Shown here piece after piece: positions 37,378-46,326 of a stretch of 64,000 bases of DNA. Origin of the DNA: Marisediminitalea oceani. GTDB taxonomy: Bacteria > Pseudomonadota > Gammaproteobacteria > Enterobacterales > Alteromonadaceae. The translations under genes and the position numbers were made by a program. Below the pieces are notes generated by a model that saw only the letters and a program-made list of their open reading frames with translations, was not told the DNA's origin and made no database searches. Numbering within the stretch: position 1 is the stretch's first letter; each line of letters opens with the position of its first letter. The DNA is taken from the NCBI RefSeq assembly GCF_003731635.1, contig NZ_RCUA01000021.1:74583-138582 (forward strand), read 5' to 3'.

Positions 37378-38436
37378 ATGCAAGCATTCTTTGATGTAAA
37401 GCAACGCACTGCCAGGGCAGTGCGTTTGTTGTTTCTAACTACCCTAATTTCTGCTACGCCAGCAGTAATACACGCTCAGGAAGACTCGCAACGCGAGCCT
37501 GAACGGATAACCGAACCAAATCTGGCTCTCGCCGAAGTTCCACGTCAAAACCTGAGCGGTTTAGAGTGGCTGGAGCGCTTAGCCCAAATCAACCGCACCT
37601 CCAATTTTGAGGTATCGTTTGTGCTGACCAGAGCCGGTCAGGAAATGACCCCGTATCTGTGGCGTCATGCAGTGCTGGAAGATGGTCTGGAAGCTGAGCA
37701 ACTCAATCTGCAAAACGGACCGGGTCAGGAAATGATCCGTCTTGGCAATGTGGTCAGCGTGTTCGAACCAGACGTGCAGCCCTACAGCATATACGCCAGT
37801 GCTATCAGTGGACCGTTGCCCAGCGATTTATTGTACAACCCTACGGCGCTGACCGACGCTTACCAGTTTATTACTATCGGCCGCACCCGGGTTTCCGGCC
37901 GGGCTGCCCAGCAGTTACGTATCGTTAGTCGCGACAACAAGCGCTATAATTATCAGGTGTGGCTAGACGAAGAAACCGGCATGCTGTTAAAGCTGGATAT
38001 GGTGGATTTACAGGGCTCATTGCTGGAGCAAATTCAGGTTACAGCAGTTAATGTGAGTGAGCAGCCGTCGCCGTATTTTTCCCGAATCAACCCACAAGCG
38101 TTACCTGGTGCGGTAGCCATGACCCCAAAACCCCGTCAACATCAGTGGGAAGTGAAATTTCTACCAGTGGGAATGGAAGAAATCAAACGCGAAACCCGGC
38201 GACTGGCCATGACCGGTCAGGTGGTAGAATACAAACTGTTCAGTGATGGCATGGTAGACGTGTCGGTTTATGTGCAACCTGCCCAGGATTCTCTTGATTC
38301 TGACGTAGTGCTGCGCCATTCAACCAATACATTTTTGTCGTTAACCAATGGCCAGGTGCAAATAACTATCATTGGTAAAGTTCCCCCGCAAACCGCCTAC
38401 GAAATCGCCCATTCCATCGGTGCAGCCGGAGAGTAA
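37378..38436 (+). CDS. rseB: Sigma-E regulatory protein RseB
   Basis: The 352-residue periplasmic protein starts with a signal peptide (residues about 1-32, ending near PAVIHAQED). The MucB/RseB domains follow, with LEWLERLAQINRTSNFEVSFV at about 61-81. It binds RseA and protects it from cleavage until it senses lipoprotein or LPS signals. The length exceeds E. coli RseB (318), mainly at the N-terminus. It is placed between rseA and rseC. Confidence 0.93.
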   Translation: MQAFFDVKQRTARAVRLLFLTTLISATPAVIHAQEDSQREPERITEPNLALAEVPRQNLSGLEWLERLAQINRTSNFEVSFVLTRAGQEMTPYLWRHAVLEDGLEAEQLNLQNGPGQEMIRLGNVVSVFEPDVQPYSIYASAISGPLPSDLLYNPTALTDAYQFITIGRTRVSGRAAQQLRIVSRDNKRYNYQVWLDEETGMLLKLDMVDLQGSLLEQIQVTAVNVSEQPSPYFSRINPQALPGAVAMTPKPRQHQWEVKFLPVGMEEIKRETRRLAMTGQVVEYKLFSDGMVDVSVYVQPAQDSLDSDVVLRHSTNTFLSLTNGQVQITIIGKVPPQTAYEIAHSIGAAGE

Positions 38437-38437
38437 A

Positions 38438-38887
38438 GTGATTACCGAGACAGCGACGGTTATTGGTGTTGAAGACGACTTAATTACGGTTAGCGCATCG
38501 GTGAAGACTGGCTGCAGTCAGTGTCAGGTAAGTGACGATTGCGGCACCAGCGCAGTAGCCAAAGCGTTTACACCACGCCAGCAAACGCTGACTATGCGCA
38601 GTCCATTGCCGGTTAAGCCAGGCGATCTGGTGGTGATCGGCATCCCTGAACAAAAGGTCTTGCTGGCTTCATGGCTGGTTTATATCGTGCCCCTGGTTAC
38701 TCTGATTGGTGGCGTGATTGGCTTAAATCAACTAACAAACTGGCATGAACTGGCCGTCTTCGGCGCCGCTATCCTGTTATCAGCCGGCAGCGTAAAACTG
38801 GTCGCACGGTATCTGGCCCGGGCCAGAAATGCCCGCTTTGAGCCGGTTATTGTCAGTCGGGTCAACGACAAAGCGCAGGCGGTTTAG
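38438..38887 (+). CDS. rseC: SoxR-reducing system / sigma-E operon protein RseC
   Basis: The 149-residue membrane protein starts with GTG at 38438, one base after the rseB stop, with GGAGAG six bases upstream. A cysteine cluster GCSQCQVSDDCG lies at about 25-36, followed by two membrane helices at about 76-118. RseC proteins are inner-membrane and linked to electron transfer (SoxR reduction, Rsx complex). An upstream ATG at 38372 would overlap rseB by 65 bases and is not favoured. Confidence 0.93.
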   Translation: MITETATVIGVEDDLITVSASVKTGCSQCQVSDDCGTSAVAKAFTPRQQTLTMRSPLPVKPGDLVVIGIPEQKVLLASWLVYIVPLVTLIGGVIGLNQLTNWHELAVFGAAILLSAGSVKLVARYLARARNARFEPVIVSRVNDKAQAV

Positions 38888-39066
38888 CCTGGGCGACTTG
38901 TTGTTTGCCGGTAGCGGCGACGATTTGTTGCTGTGATATTCGCTTTTAGCGCAATAAGTAGGTAAAATCCGCACCCTTGAAGGTGTCTGGCTGAACACGT
39001 CATTGTAATCGTTTATCACCCGCCAGACGTTTAAACGTAACAATTTGCAGGTAATTTCCAAGCATT

Positions 39067-40863
39067 ATGCAGCATAAGCACATTCGCAACTTCTCTATTA
39101 TTGCGCACATTGATCATGGTAAGTCGACATTATCAGACCGGTTAATCCAACATTGTGGTGGATTAACTGAACGTGAAATGGCAGCACAGGTTCTGGACTC
39201 CATGGATCTGGAAAGAGAGCGGGGAATTACCATTAAAGCGCAGAGCGTAACGCTCGATTATAAAGCCCGTGATGGTGAAACTTACCAGCTTAATTTCATT
39301 GATACGCCGGGACACGTAGATTTTAGCTATGAGGTTTCGCGCTCACTGGCGGCCTGTGAAGGGGCGCTGCTGGTGGTTGATGCCGGACAGGGCGTTGAAG
39401 CTCAGACTGTAGCCAACTGCTATACCGCTATCGATATGGACATGGAAGTGGTGCCGATCCTGAATAAAATCGACTTACCGCAGGCTGAGCCTGAGCGGGT
39501 AGCCGAAGAAATTGAAGACATCATTGGCATCGATGCCGTGGAAGCCGTGCGTTGCTCAGCAAAAACCGGTATCGGCATTGAAGATGTGCTGGAAGTGATT
39601 GTTAAGCAGATCCCGCCGCCGGAAGGCGCCATTGATGCACCGCTGAAAGCGCTGATCGTTGACTCCTGGTTTGATAATTACCAGGGGGTTGTGTCACTGG
39701 TGCGCATCGTTGAAGGTGAGCTGCACGTTAAAGACAAGATTCAGATCATGTCAAACGGGCAGGTGCACCAAGCAGACAAAATTGGTGTATTTACTCCTAA
39801 GCCGCTGGAACGTAAAGTGCTGCGAGCCGGTGAGGTAGGGTTTATTATTGCCGGAATTAAAGAAATTCATGGTGCGCCGGTGGGCGATACCATTACCACC
39901 GCCAAGGCGCCTGCCGAGAAGATGTTACCGGGCTTTAAAAAGGTTAAGCCGCAGGTTTATGCCGGCTTGTTCCCGGTTAGCTCTGACGACTACGAAGATT
40001 TTCGTGATGCGCTGGCTAAGCTGAGCCTTAACGATGCCTCACTGTTTTACGAACCAGAAAGTTCTGCGGCTCTGGGCTTCGGTTTCCGCGTTGGCTTCCT
40101 TGGTATGCTGCATATGGAAATTATCCAGGAACGTCTTGAGCGTGAATACGACCTCGACCTCATCACCACGGCGCCAACCGTAAACTACGAAGTGCTGCAA
40201 ACAGATGGCACTGTTATGCAGGTGGATAACCCGTCCAAGTTACCGGCGGTTAACGATATCGAAGAGATTCGTGAGCCCATCGTGGAAGCTAATATCCTGG
40301 TACCACAGGAATACCTCGGCAGTGTAATCACACTGTGCGTTGAAAAGCGCGGTAATCAGGTCAACATGAGTTATCACGGCAAACAGGTTGCGGTAACCTA
40401 CGAATTGCCAATGGCAGAGGTCGTGCTGGACTTCTTTGACCGCTTAAAGTCGACCAGCCGCGGGTTTGCCTCGCTGGATTATAACTTTAAGAAGTTTGTC
40501 TGCTCAGACATGGTTCGTCTGGATATTCTGATTAACGGTGAACGGGTCGATGCGCTGGCAGTAATTACCCACCGTGACAATGCGCAGTACCGGGGGCGTG
40601 ACCTGGTGGAAAAACTGCGTGAGCTGATCCCGCGTCAGATGTTTGATATTGCTATCCAGGCCGCCATTGGTAACCATATTATTGCCCGAAGCACAGTGAA
40701 ACAGTTACGTAAAAACGTTATTGCCAAATGTTATGGCGGTGACGTAAGCCGTAAGAAGAAACTGCTGCAGAAGCAAAAGGAAGGTAAGAAACGGATGAAG
40801 CAGGTGGGTAATGTGGAACTTCCACAGGACGCATTCCTTGCAGTACTTAAGGTATCTAAGTAA
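39067..40863 (+). CDS. lepA: Elongation factor 4 (LepA), back-translocating GTPase
   Basis: The 598-residue product matches EF4 (E. coli 599). GTPase motifs are AHIDHGKST (G1), DTPGHVDF (G3) and NKID (G4), and the LepA-specific C-terminal domain begins near residue 480. It binds the ribosome and helps translation and biogenesis under stress. It overlaps lepB by one base as in E. coli. A TAAAAT hexamer at about 38962 might be its -10. Confidence 0.98.
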   Translation: MQHKHIRNFSIIAHIDHGKSTLSDRLIQHCGGLTEREMAAQVLDSMDLERERGITIKAQSVTLDYKARDGETYQLNFIDTPGHVDFSYEVSRSLAACEGALLVVDAGQGVEAQTVANCYTAIDMDMEVVPILNKIDLPQAEPERVAEEIEDIIGIDAVEAVRCSAKTGIGIEDVLEVIVKQIPPPEGAIDAPLKALIVDSWFDNYQGVVSLVRIVEGELHVKDKIQIMSNGQVHQADKIGVFTPKPLERKVLRAGEVGFIIAGIKEIHGAPVGDTITTAKAPAEKMLPGFKKVKPQVYAGLFPVSSDDYEDFRDALAKLSLNDASLFYEPESSAALGFGFRVGFLGMLHMEIIQERLEREYDLDLITTAPTVNYEVLQTDGTVMQVDNPSKLPAVNDIEEIREPIVEANILVPQEYLGSVITLCVEKRGNQVNMSYHGKQVAVTYELPMAEVVLDFFDRLKSTSRGFASLDYNFKKFVCSDMVRLDILINGERVDALAVITHRDNAQYRGRDLVEKLRELIPRQMFDIAIQAAIGNHIIARSTVKQLRKNVIAKCYGGDVSRKKKLLQKQKEGKKRMKQVGNVELPQDAFLAVLKVSK

Positions 40864-41765
40864 TGGCGAATTATTTTTCTCTCTTGTTGGTAGTGCTGAC
40901 CCTGGGGTCGGGATTAATCTGGTTAATAGACGCTCTTGCGTTTGCGCCGAAAAGAAAGGCCCGCGGTGTGGCGCTCTCCGGGAACGGTGAGTCGGCGTTA
41001 CCGCCTGAGGAAAAATTGCCATATATCGTGGATACGGCGCAGCAGATTTTCCCGGTCATCGCCTTTGTACTGGTGTTACGGTCATTTCTGTATGAACCGT
41101 TTCAGATCCCATCAGGTTCCATGATGCCAACCCTGTTGGTAGGTGATTTCATTCTGGTGGAAAAATACGCCTATGGCTTAAAAGACCCGGTATTCCGTCA
41201 CAAGTTTATTGAAACCGGCGCGCCTGAGCGTGGCGATGTAGTGGTATTTAAGTATCCGGAAGAGCCTTCAGTTGATTACATCAAGCGGGTAGTGGGCATG
41301 CCCGGTGATACGGTAATTTATCGCGATAAGCAGATATTCATTAAACCTGCCTGCGATAGCGGCCAGAATTGTGCCGAATTTAAGGCAATGCCCCAGGAAT
41401 TTGTCAGCAGTGGTGACTTTGTTCAAAACCTCGCCCCGCTTAAACGTATCAGCGAAACGCTCGGTGACGTGAAACACGAAATTCTGCAACATCCGGTTTC
41501 AGAAGCGCATCCTTCCAATTTCTATACCCAGCCGGGTACCAAAATGAATGAATGGATCGTGCCGGAAAATCAGTACTTCGTGCTCGGCGATAACCGCGAT
41601 AACAGCCGCGACAGCCGCTACTGGGGCTTTGTGCCGGATGAAAATCTGGTAGGTAAAGCCGTCGCTATCTGGATCAGCTTTGAGTTTGATCGTGCGCCTG
41701 ACAGCTGGTTACCTTCATGGGTACCATCAGGCGTTCGCTTTAGCCGGGTAGGTGGCATTCAATAA
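40863..41765 (+). CDS. lepB: Signal peptidase I
   Basis: The 300-residue product has two N-terminal membrane helices (about 4-26 and 62-78), then the catalytic Ser86 in PSGSMMPTLL and Lys141 in YIKRVVGMPGD. The conserved GDNRDNSRDSRYWG follows near residue 240. It cuts signal peptides from exported proteins on the periplasmic side. Start and stop codons overlap by one base with lepA before and rnc after, so the three are translated as one unit. Confidence 0.97.
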   Translation: MANYFSLLLVVLTLGSGLIWLIDALAFAPKRKARGVALSGNGESALPPEEKLPYIVDTAQQIFPVIAFVLVLRSFLYEPFQIPSGSMMPTLLVGDFILVEKYAYGLKDPVFRHKFIETGAPERGDVVVFKYPEEPSVDYIKRVVGMPGDTVIYRDKQIFIKPACDSGQNCAEFKAMPQEFVSSGDFVQNLAPLKRISETLGDVKHEILQHPVSEAHPSNFYTQPGTKMNEWIVPENQYFVLGDNRDNSRDSRYWGFVPDENLVGKAVAIWISFEFDRAPDSWLPSWVPSGVRFSRVGGIQ

Positions 41766-42448
41766 TGATCGGAATCGATCGCTATGCCAGATTATCACAG
41801 CGTCTGGGCTACCAGTTTAGTAATGTTGAGTTACTCCAGCAGGCGCTGACTCACCGTAGCGCAGCTAAGCAGCACAATGAACGCCTGGAGTTTCTGGGCG
41901 ATGCCGTACTGGGGATGGTAGTGGCACAGGCGCTGTTTAAACGCTTTCCAACCGTGCCTGAGGGCAAATTAACCCGCATGCGTTCAACGCTGGTGAAAGG
42001 CGATACGCTGGCTGAACTTGGCCGTGAGGCCGACGTTGGCGAACTATTAAAGCTGGGGCCGGGCGAACTTAAAAGTGGCGGTCATCGACGCAGTTCGATT
42101 ATTGCCGATGCCATGGAAGCCATCCTCGGAGCCATCTATCTTGAAGCTGGCCTGGATACCACTGCAGAAGTCATTTTACGCTTGTGGCAAAGCCGCATCG
42201 ATAAGCTCGATCCAAACGAACACCCTAAAGACGCTAAAACCCGTCTGCAGGAGTTTTTACAGTCCCGTAAGCTGCCGTTACCGGTTTATGAAGTGGTAGA
42301 TATCAGCGGCAAGGATCATGACCAGACCTTCGTAGTGCACTGCCAGATAGAATCGCTGGGCAAGCCTATGAAAGGTACGGGCACCAGTCGGCGGAAAGCC
42401 GAACAACAAGCCGCACGGAACGCGCTGGAGAAATTAGACAATGACTGA
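41765..42448 (+). CDS. rnc: Ribonuclease III
   Basis: The 227-residue product has the catalytic signature [13 protein letters not shown] at 38-50 and a C-terminal double-strand RNA-binding domain (about 155-225). It processes rRNA precursors and regulates mRNAs. The start ATG overlaps the lepB stop codon; the end overlaps era by eight bases. The order lepB-rnc-era is conserved from E. coli. Confidence 0.97.
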   Translation: MIGIDRYARLSQRLGYQFSNVELLQQALTHRSAAKQHNERLEFLGDAVLGMVVAQALFKRFPTVPEGKLTRMRSTLVKGDTLAELGREADVGELLKLGPGELKSGGHRRSSIIADAMEAILGAIYLEAGLDTTAEVILRLWQSRIDKLDPNEHPKDAKTRLQEFLQSRKLPLPVYEVVDISGKDHDQTFVVHCQIESLGKPMKGTGTSRRKAEQQAARNALEKLDND

Positions 42449-43367
42449 CCAGCAGTTGCCAGACATCCCTGAACCCACTACCCGCTGCGGCCTGGTGGCC
42501 ATTGTTGGCAGGCCTAACGTGGGCAAATCCACGCTGTTAAACCGATTGCTCGGGCAAAAGGTAAGCATTACCTCCCGTAAGCCACAAACCACGCGTCACC
42601 GGATTTTAGGTATCGATACCGAAGCGGATTGTCAGACAGTGTATGTGGACACACCGGGCTTACACAGCGAAGAAAAGCGCGCTATCAACCGATTAATGAA
42701 CCGCGCGGCGACCAGCTCGCTGGGCGAGGTGAGCCTTATCCTGTTTGTGGTGGAAGGTACCCGCTGGACCAGCGATGATGAGCTGGTGCTGAGCCGGGTG
42801 CAGCAATCCGGACTGCCGGCTATTCTGGTAGTAAACAAACAGGACAAAGTGGCCGATCCTGAAGCGCTGATTGCGCATTTACAGGTGTTGGCGCAAAAGC
42901 ATCAATTTGAGGAAATCATCCCGCTTAGTGCCAAACAGGGCAAACAGGTTGAGGTGCTGCGTGAGTTAGTTCGTCAGCGCCAGCCGGTCAGCGAGTTTTA
43001 CTTCCCGGAAGACTATATTACCGACCGCTCTAGCCGCTTTATGGCAGCTGAAATCATTCGCGAGAAACTAATGCGTTACACTGGTGACGAGTTGCCCTAT
43101 TCAACCACGGTTGAAATTGAGCAGTTTAAGCTGGGTGAAAACGGCGTGTATCGAATTAACGGTCTGATCCTGGTTGAGCGTGAAACTCAAAAACGCATGG
43201 TGATCGGAAAAGGCGGTAAACACTTAAAAACCATAGGTGAACAGGCGCGACTTGATATGGAGCGGTTGTTCGACAATAAGGTTTTCCTTGAGCTGTGGGT
43301 GAAAGTGAAATCCGGTTGGGCCGACGATGAACGCGCACTGCGTTCGTTAGGCTATGGTGAAGATTAA
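42441..43367 (+). CDS. era: GTPase Era
   Basis: The 308-residue product has GTPase motifs GRPNVGKS (23-30), DTPG and NKQDK, and a C-terminal KH domain with [15 protein letters not shown] near residue 255. It binds 16S rRNA for small-subunit maturation. In many relatives recO and pdxJ follow era; here pdxH follows instead. Confidence 0.97.
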   Translation: MTDQQLPDIPEPTTRCGLVAIVGRPNVGKSTLLNRLLGQKVSITSRKPQTTRHRILGIDTEADCQTVYVDTPGLHSEEKRAINRLMNRAATSSLGEVSLILFVVEGTRWTSDDELVLSRVQQSGLPAILVVNKQDKVADPEALIAHLQVLAQKHQFEEIIPLSAKQGKQVEVLRELVRQRQPVSEFYFPEDYITDRSSRFMAAEIIREKLMRYTGDELPYSTTVEIEQFKLGENGVYRINGLILVERETQKRMVIGKGGKHLKTIGEQARLDMERLFDNKVFLELWVKVKSGWADDERALRSLGYGED

Positions 43368-43384
43368 TTAAGCAGGTGGTGAGT

Positions 43385-44023
43385 ATGAGTATCGCTGATA
43401 TGCGTCGTCAGTACAGTCAGGGGCATTTAACCGATAATGATTTAACTGACCATCCGGTAGACCTGTTTAAACAGTGGCTGGGCGCGGCAATAGATGCGGG
43501 GATCCCCGATCCTACTGCGATGACGGTAGCAACCGTAGATGCCGAAGGCCAGCCCTCCCAGCGCATTGTGTTACTCAAAGACTACGACCACGAAGGGTTT
43601 GTGTTTTATACCAACCTGGGCAGTCGCAAAGCCAAAGAACTCAATGATAATCCACGTATTTCGTTGCACTTTCCCTGGTTTTTCATGGAGCGTCAGGTGC
43701 GCATCTGTGGCACCGCACAAAAGCTCACTACGGCGCAAAATGCCAAATACTTTTTATCCCGGCCGAAAGATTCACAGCTGGCGGCCTGGGCGTCCCAGCA
43801 GAGCCAGCCAATCTCCAGCCGCGAGCTGCTGATGACACAGTTTCATCAGATGAAAGAAAAGTTTGCTAAGAAGGAAACCCCGCTGCCGGATTTCTGGGGC
43901 GGCTTCAAAGTGATGCCCCATCAAATCGAATTCTGGCAGGGCGGTGAAGACCGTCTGCACGACCGCTTCGAGTATACTAAGCAGGCTGATAACAGCTGGA
44001 CAACCCAGCGCTTAATGCCTTAG
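43385..44023 (+). CDS. pdxH: Pyridoxine/pyridoxamine 5'-phosphate oxidase
   Basis: The 212-residue product matches PdxH (E. coli 218). FMN-contacting parts are seen: RIVLLKDYD, FYTNLGSRKAKEL and WGGFKVMPHQIEFWQGG. It makes pyridoxal 5'-phosphate, the cofactor of GlyA at 54 kb. I choose the ATG at 43385, which follows AGGTGGTGAGT; the GTG at 43376 lies in the binding site. Its position directly after era is unusual. Confidence 0.95.
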   Translation: MSIADMRRQYSQGHLTDNDLTDHPVDLFKQWLGAAIDAGIPDPTAMTVATVDAEGQPSQRIVLLKDYDHEGFVFYTNLGSRKAKELNDNPRISLHFPWFFMERQVRICGTAQKLTTAQNAKYFLSRPKDSQLAAWASQQSQPISSRELLMTQFHQMKEKFAKKETPLPDFWGGFKVMPHQIEFWQGGEDRLHDRFEYTKQADNSWTTQRLMP

Positions 44024-44037
44024 TTTGACCGTTACCC

Positions 44038-44814
44038 ATGATTGATTCGCACTGCCATCTGGATCTCCCTGAGTTTGAACCAGACTGGCAGGACGTGCTG
44101 AGCAGTGCCGTTAGCAAAGGCGTTGAGCGAATATTAATTCCCGGCACAACGGTATCAGGCTGGCAGCGCCAGCAAGACATGGCGGCCGACAACGCCCAAC
44201 TGGATGTGGCGTTTGGCCTGCATCCTTATTTCTTCCCCGATGAGCCTGATAACGCGCTGGCGGCTCTGCGAGAACAGCTGCAAACCACCACGATAAAGCC
44301 TGTAGCTATTGGCGAAATTGGTGTCGACGGCGCCATAGACACGCCGATAGAGGCCCAGCAGGCTTTATTTGAAGCTCAGCTCGAGATGGCCAGCGAACAG
44401 TCTCTGCCGGTCATTTTGCATCATCGCCGCTCTCATCATTTATTACTTGAATCTATTAAACGCAGCCGCTTTACACAGGGCGGTGTCATCCACGCGTTTT
44501 CCGGTAGTGAACAGGTTGCCAGGCAATATATTGATGCAGGATTTAAGTTAGGGGTCGGTGGCACCATTACCTATTCGCGGGCACAGAAAACCCGGCAAAC
44601 CGTGGCAAATATTCCATTACAGCATTTGTTACTGGAAACGGATGCGCCGGATATGCCTATGTCCGGCCGGCAGGGGGCGCGCAATGAGCCGCAGTTTATT
44701 GGTGAGGTGGTTGCTGCCCTGGCTGAGTTGCATGGCATAACACCAGAGGTGGTAACAGAACAGACTACGGCCAATTACTTTGCCTTATTTGGCTCCCGCA
44801 CCCAATGTAAATAA
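44038..44814 (+). CDS. TatD-family metal-dependent hydrolase, YjjV type
   Basis: The 258-residue product has the TatD motifs SHCHLD at 3-8, LHPY, GEIGVD and ETDAPDMP; the last two and the overall alignment are closest to E. coli YjjV. The metal ligands of the family are histidines and acidic residues in these motifs. It is likely a DNase or phosphoesterase with an unproven role. Its last 40 bases overlap the convergent ytjB gene. Confidence 0.87.
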   Translation: MIDSHCHLDLPEFEPDWQDVLSSAVSKGVERILIPGTTVSGWQRQQDMAADNAQLDVAFGLHPYFFPDEPDNALAALREQLQTTTIKPVAIGEIGVDGAIDTPIEAQQALFEAQLEMASEQSLPVILHHRRSHHLLLESIKRSRFTQGGVIHAFSGSEQVARQYIDAGFKLGVGGTITYSRAQKTRQTVANIPLQHLLLETDAPDMPMSGRQGARNEPQFIGEVVAALAELHGITPEVVTEQTTANYFALFGSRTQCK

Positions 44815-45218
44815 GCAAGTACCTTATCATTCTCTTTTATTGGTACGAAAAAGCTGGTACGTAGTGGCTCTTCCCGTATCAGTTGTGGCAATAACGTGGT
44901 AACGCCCTGTTGTGCGATACGTTCGCCGGAGGCTGAGAATACCGCGGCACGAAGAATGTTGTCATCCTCGGCCATACTGGCCAGAACCCGGTTAATTTCG
45001 GCCTGGTTTAATGCTGCGACTGCCGGGCGAATAAGTCTCTGGTAGTGACGCCCCAGAGGATCCTCAGTTGGCGATGACTCATTCATCTGGCTGGTTATAG
45101 CAACCATCACTGCGATAAACAAACCCGTTATCAGTAAGGTCAGCAGAATAAGCCGGTGGGCGGTTGAGAACGTAATACGACGCAATGCAAAGCCTTTTTT
45201 AAGATTAAAAATGTGCAA
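44775..45218 (-). CDS. Membrane protein of the YtjB/Smp family
   Basis: The 147-residue product has one N-terminal membrane helix (about 20-42), then a periplasmic-looking domain with LASMAEDDNILRAAVFSASGERIAQQG, which resembles E. coli YtjB (old name Smp). It is divergent from serB, like ytjB in E. coli. Two TTG starts are possible: the one used here and one at 45185 with AAAAGG at a good distance. No enzymatic function is known. Confidence 0.78.
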   Translation of the reverse strand: MHIFNLKKGFALRRITFSTAHRLILLTLLITGLFIAVMVAITSQMNESSPTEDPLGRHYQRLIRPAVAALNQAEINRVLASMAEDDNILRAAVFSASGERIAQQGVTTLLPQLIREEPLRTSFFVPIKENDKVLAYLHWVREPNKAK

Positions 45219-45287
45219 CTTAGTCTAACTATGCATTTCCCAAACGCGGCGTATCCGTTAGGATCGGACTATTAGCTAACTCAAGTG

Positions 45288-46316
45288 ATGAGAACTCGCC
45301 CTTTGGAATTAACAACGCTTAGTACAGAACAATTGACCAGCGCAGCCTTTCTTTCAGCTACGTTGGCAGAATATCAGAATCTTCGCTGGGATCAATCGTG
45401 CACCGGACTCGCTGTAGAGGCCCATGCCCAATCTGCTCAGCAACTTATCGTTAGCGGTCAGTCATTAACGCTGGAACAGCTGGCTATGATAGTTCAACAC
45501 CTGGCACCCGCGGTGAAGCTTGGAAGCTTCAGGCTGCACCCTCACAGTGCCCTGATTGGCGGCACTGCAATTAGCTTTGATGTTGAATCGGTCGATGCTA
45601 CAACACAGACGCTGCATGATCTGCTCGATGGCGCCGCCAAGGCGTGTCACTGTGAAGTGGCATTGCGTGGCAACACGCCGCTGTTAACCCAGCCGGGCCT
45701 GTTGGTTATGGATATGGATTCTACGGTTATCCAAATTGAGTGTATTGATGAAATAGCTAAGCTCGCTGGCCTCGGTGAACAGGTTGCTGCGGTAACCGAA
45801 AAAGCCATGCGTGGTGAGCTTGATTTTGCTGAAAGTCTGCGTTCCCGGGTAGGTTGCCTGGATGGTGTGGAAGTGAGTCAGCTCAAACAGATCCGCGACA
45901 GCATTCCGTTAATGCCCGGACTGCAAAACTTACTGCATGTGCTGCAGCAGCATGGCTGGAAAATTGCCATTGCCTCCGGAGGCTTTACCTACTTTGCCGG
46001 GTATCTGGAGAATCGCTTAGGGCTTGATGCATCAAGAGCTAATGTGCTCGAAGCCGAAGACGGCAAACTCACTGGCCGGGTCGTAGGCGGTATAGTAGAT
46101 GCCCAGGTTAAGGCTGAGACTGTCGAGGAGCTGGCCGGCCGCTGGGATATCCCGATGACCCAGACAGTTGCCATGGGGGATGGTGCTAATGATCTTAAAA
46201 TGATGGGTGTGGCGGCATTAGGTGTGGCTTTTGAAGCCAAGCCGGTAGTCAATGCCCAGGCCGACGTAGCAATCCGTTACTCTGGTCTGGACGCGCTGTT
46301 AACCTATTTACAATAG
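45288..46316 (+). CDS. serB: Phosphoserine phosphatase
   Basis: The 342-residue product has the haloacid-dehalogenase catalytic motif DMDST at 142-146, with GDGANDLKMM near residue 296. The first 130 residues form an ACT-like N-terminal region, as in E. coli SerB (322). It makes serine from phosphoserine, which GlyA uses downstream. A GTG at 45285 directly in front would add one residue. No strong binding site is visible. Neighbours ytjB, PilZ gene and radA fit the E. coli and Vibrio order. Confidence 0.95.
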   Translation: MRTRPLELTTLSTEQLTSAAFLSATLAEYQNLRWDQSCTGLAVEAHAQSAQQLIVSGQSLTLEQLAMIVQHLAPAVKLGSFRLHPHSALIGGTAISFDVESVDATTQTLHDLLDGAAKACHCEVALRGNTPLLTQPGLLVMDMDSTVIQIECIDEIAKLAGLGEQVAAVTEKAMRGELDFAESLRSRVGCLDGVEVSQLKQIRDSIPLMPGLQNLLHVLQQHGWKIAIASGGFTYFAGYLENRLGLDASRANVLEAEDGKLTGRVVGGIVDAQVKAETVEELAGRWDIPMTQTVAMGDGANDLKMMGVAALGVAFEAKPVVNAQADVAIRYSGLDALLTYLQ

Positions 46317-46326
46317 GCTAAACGGC

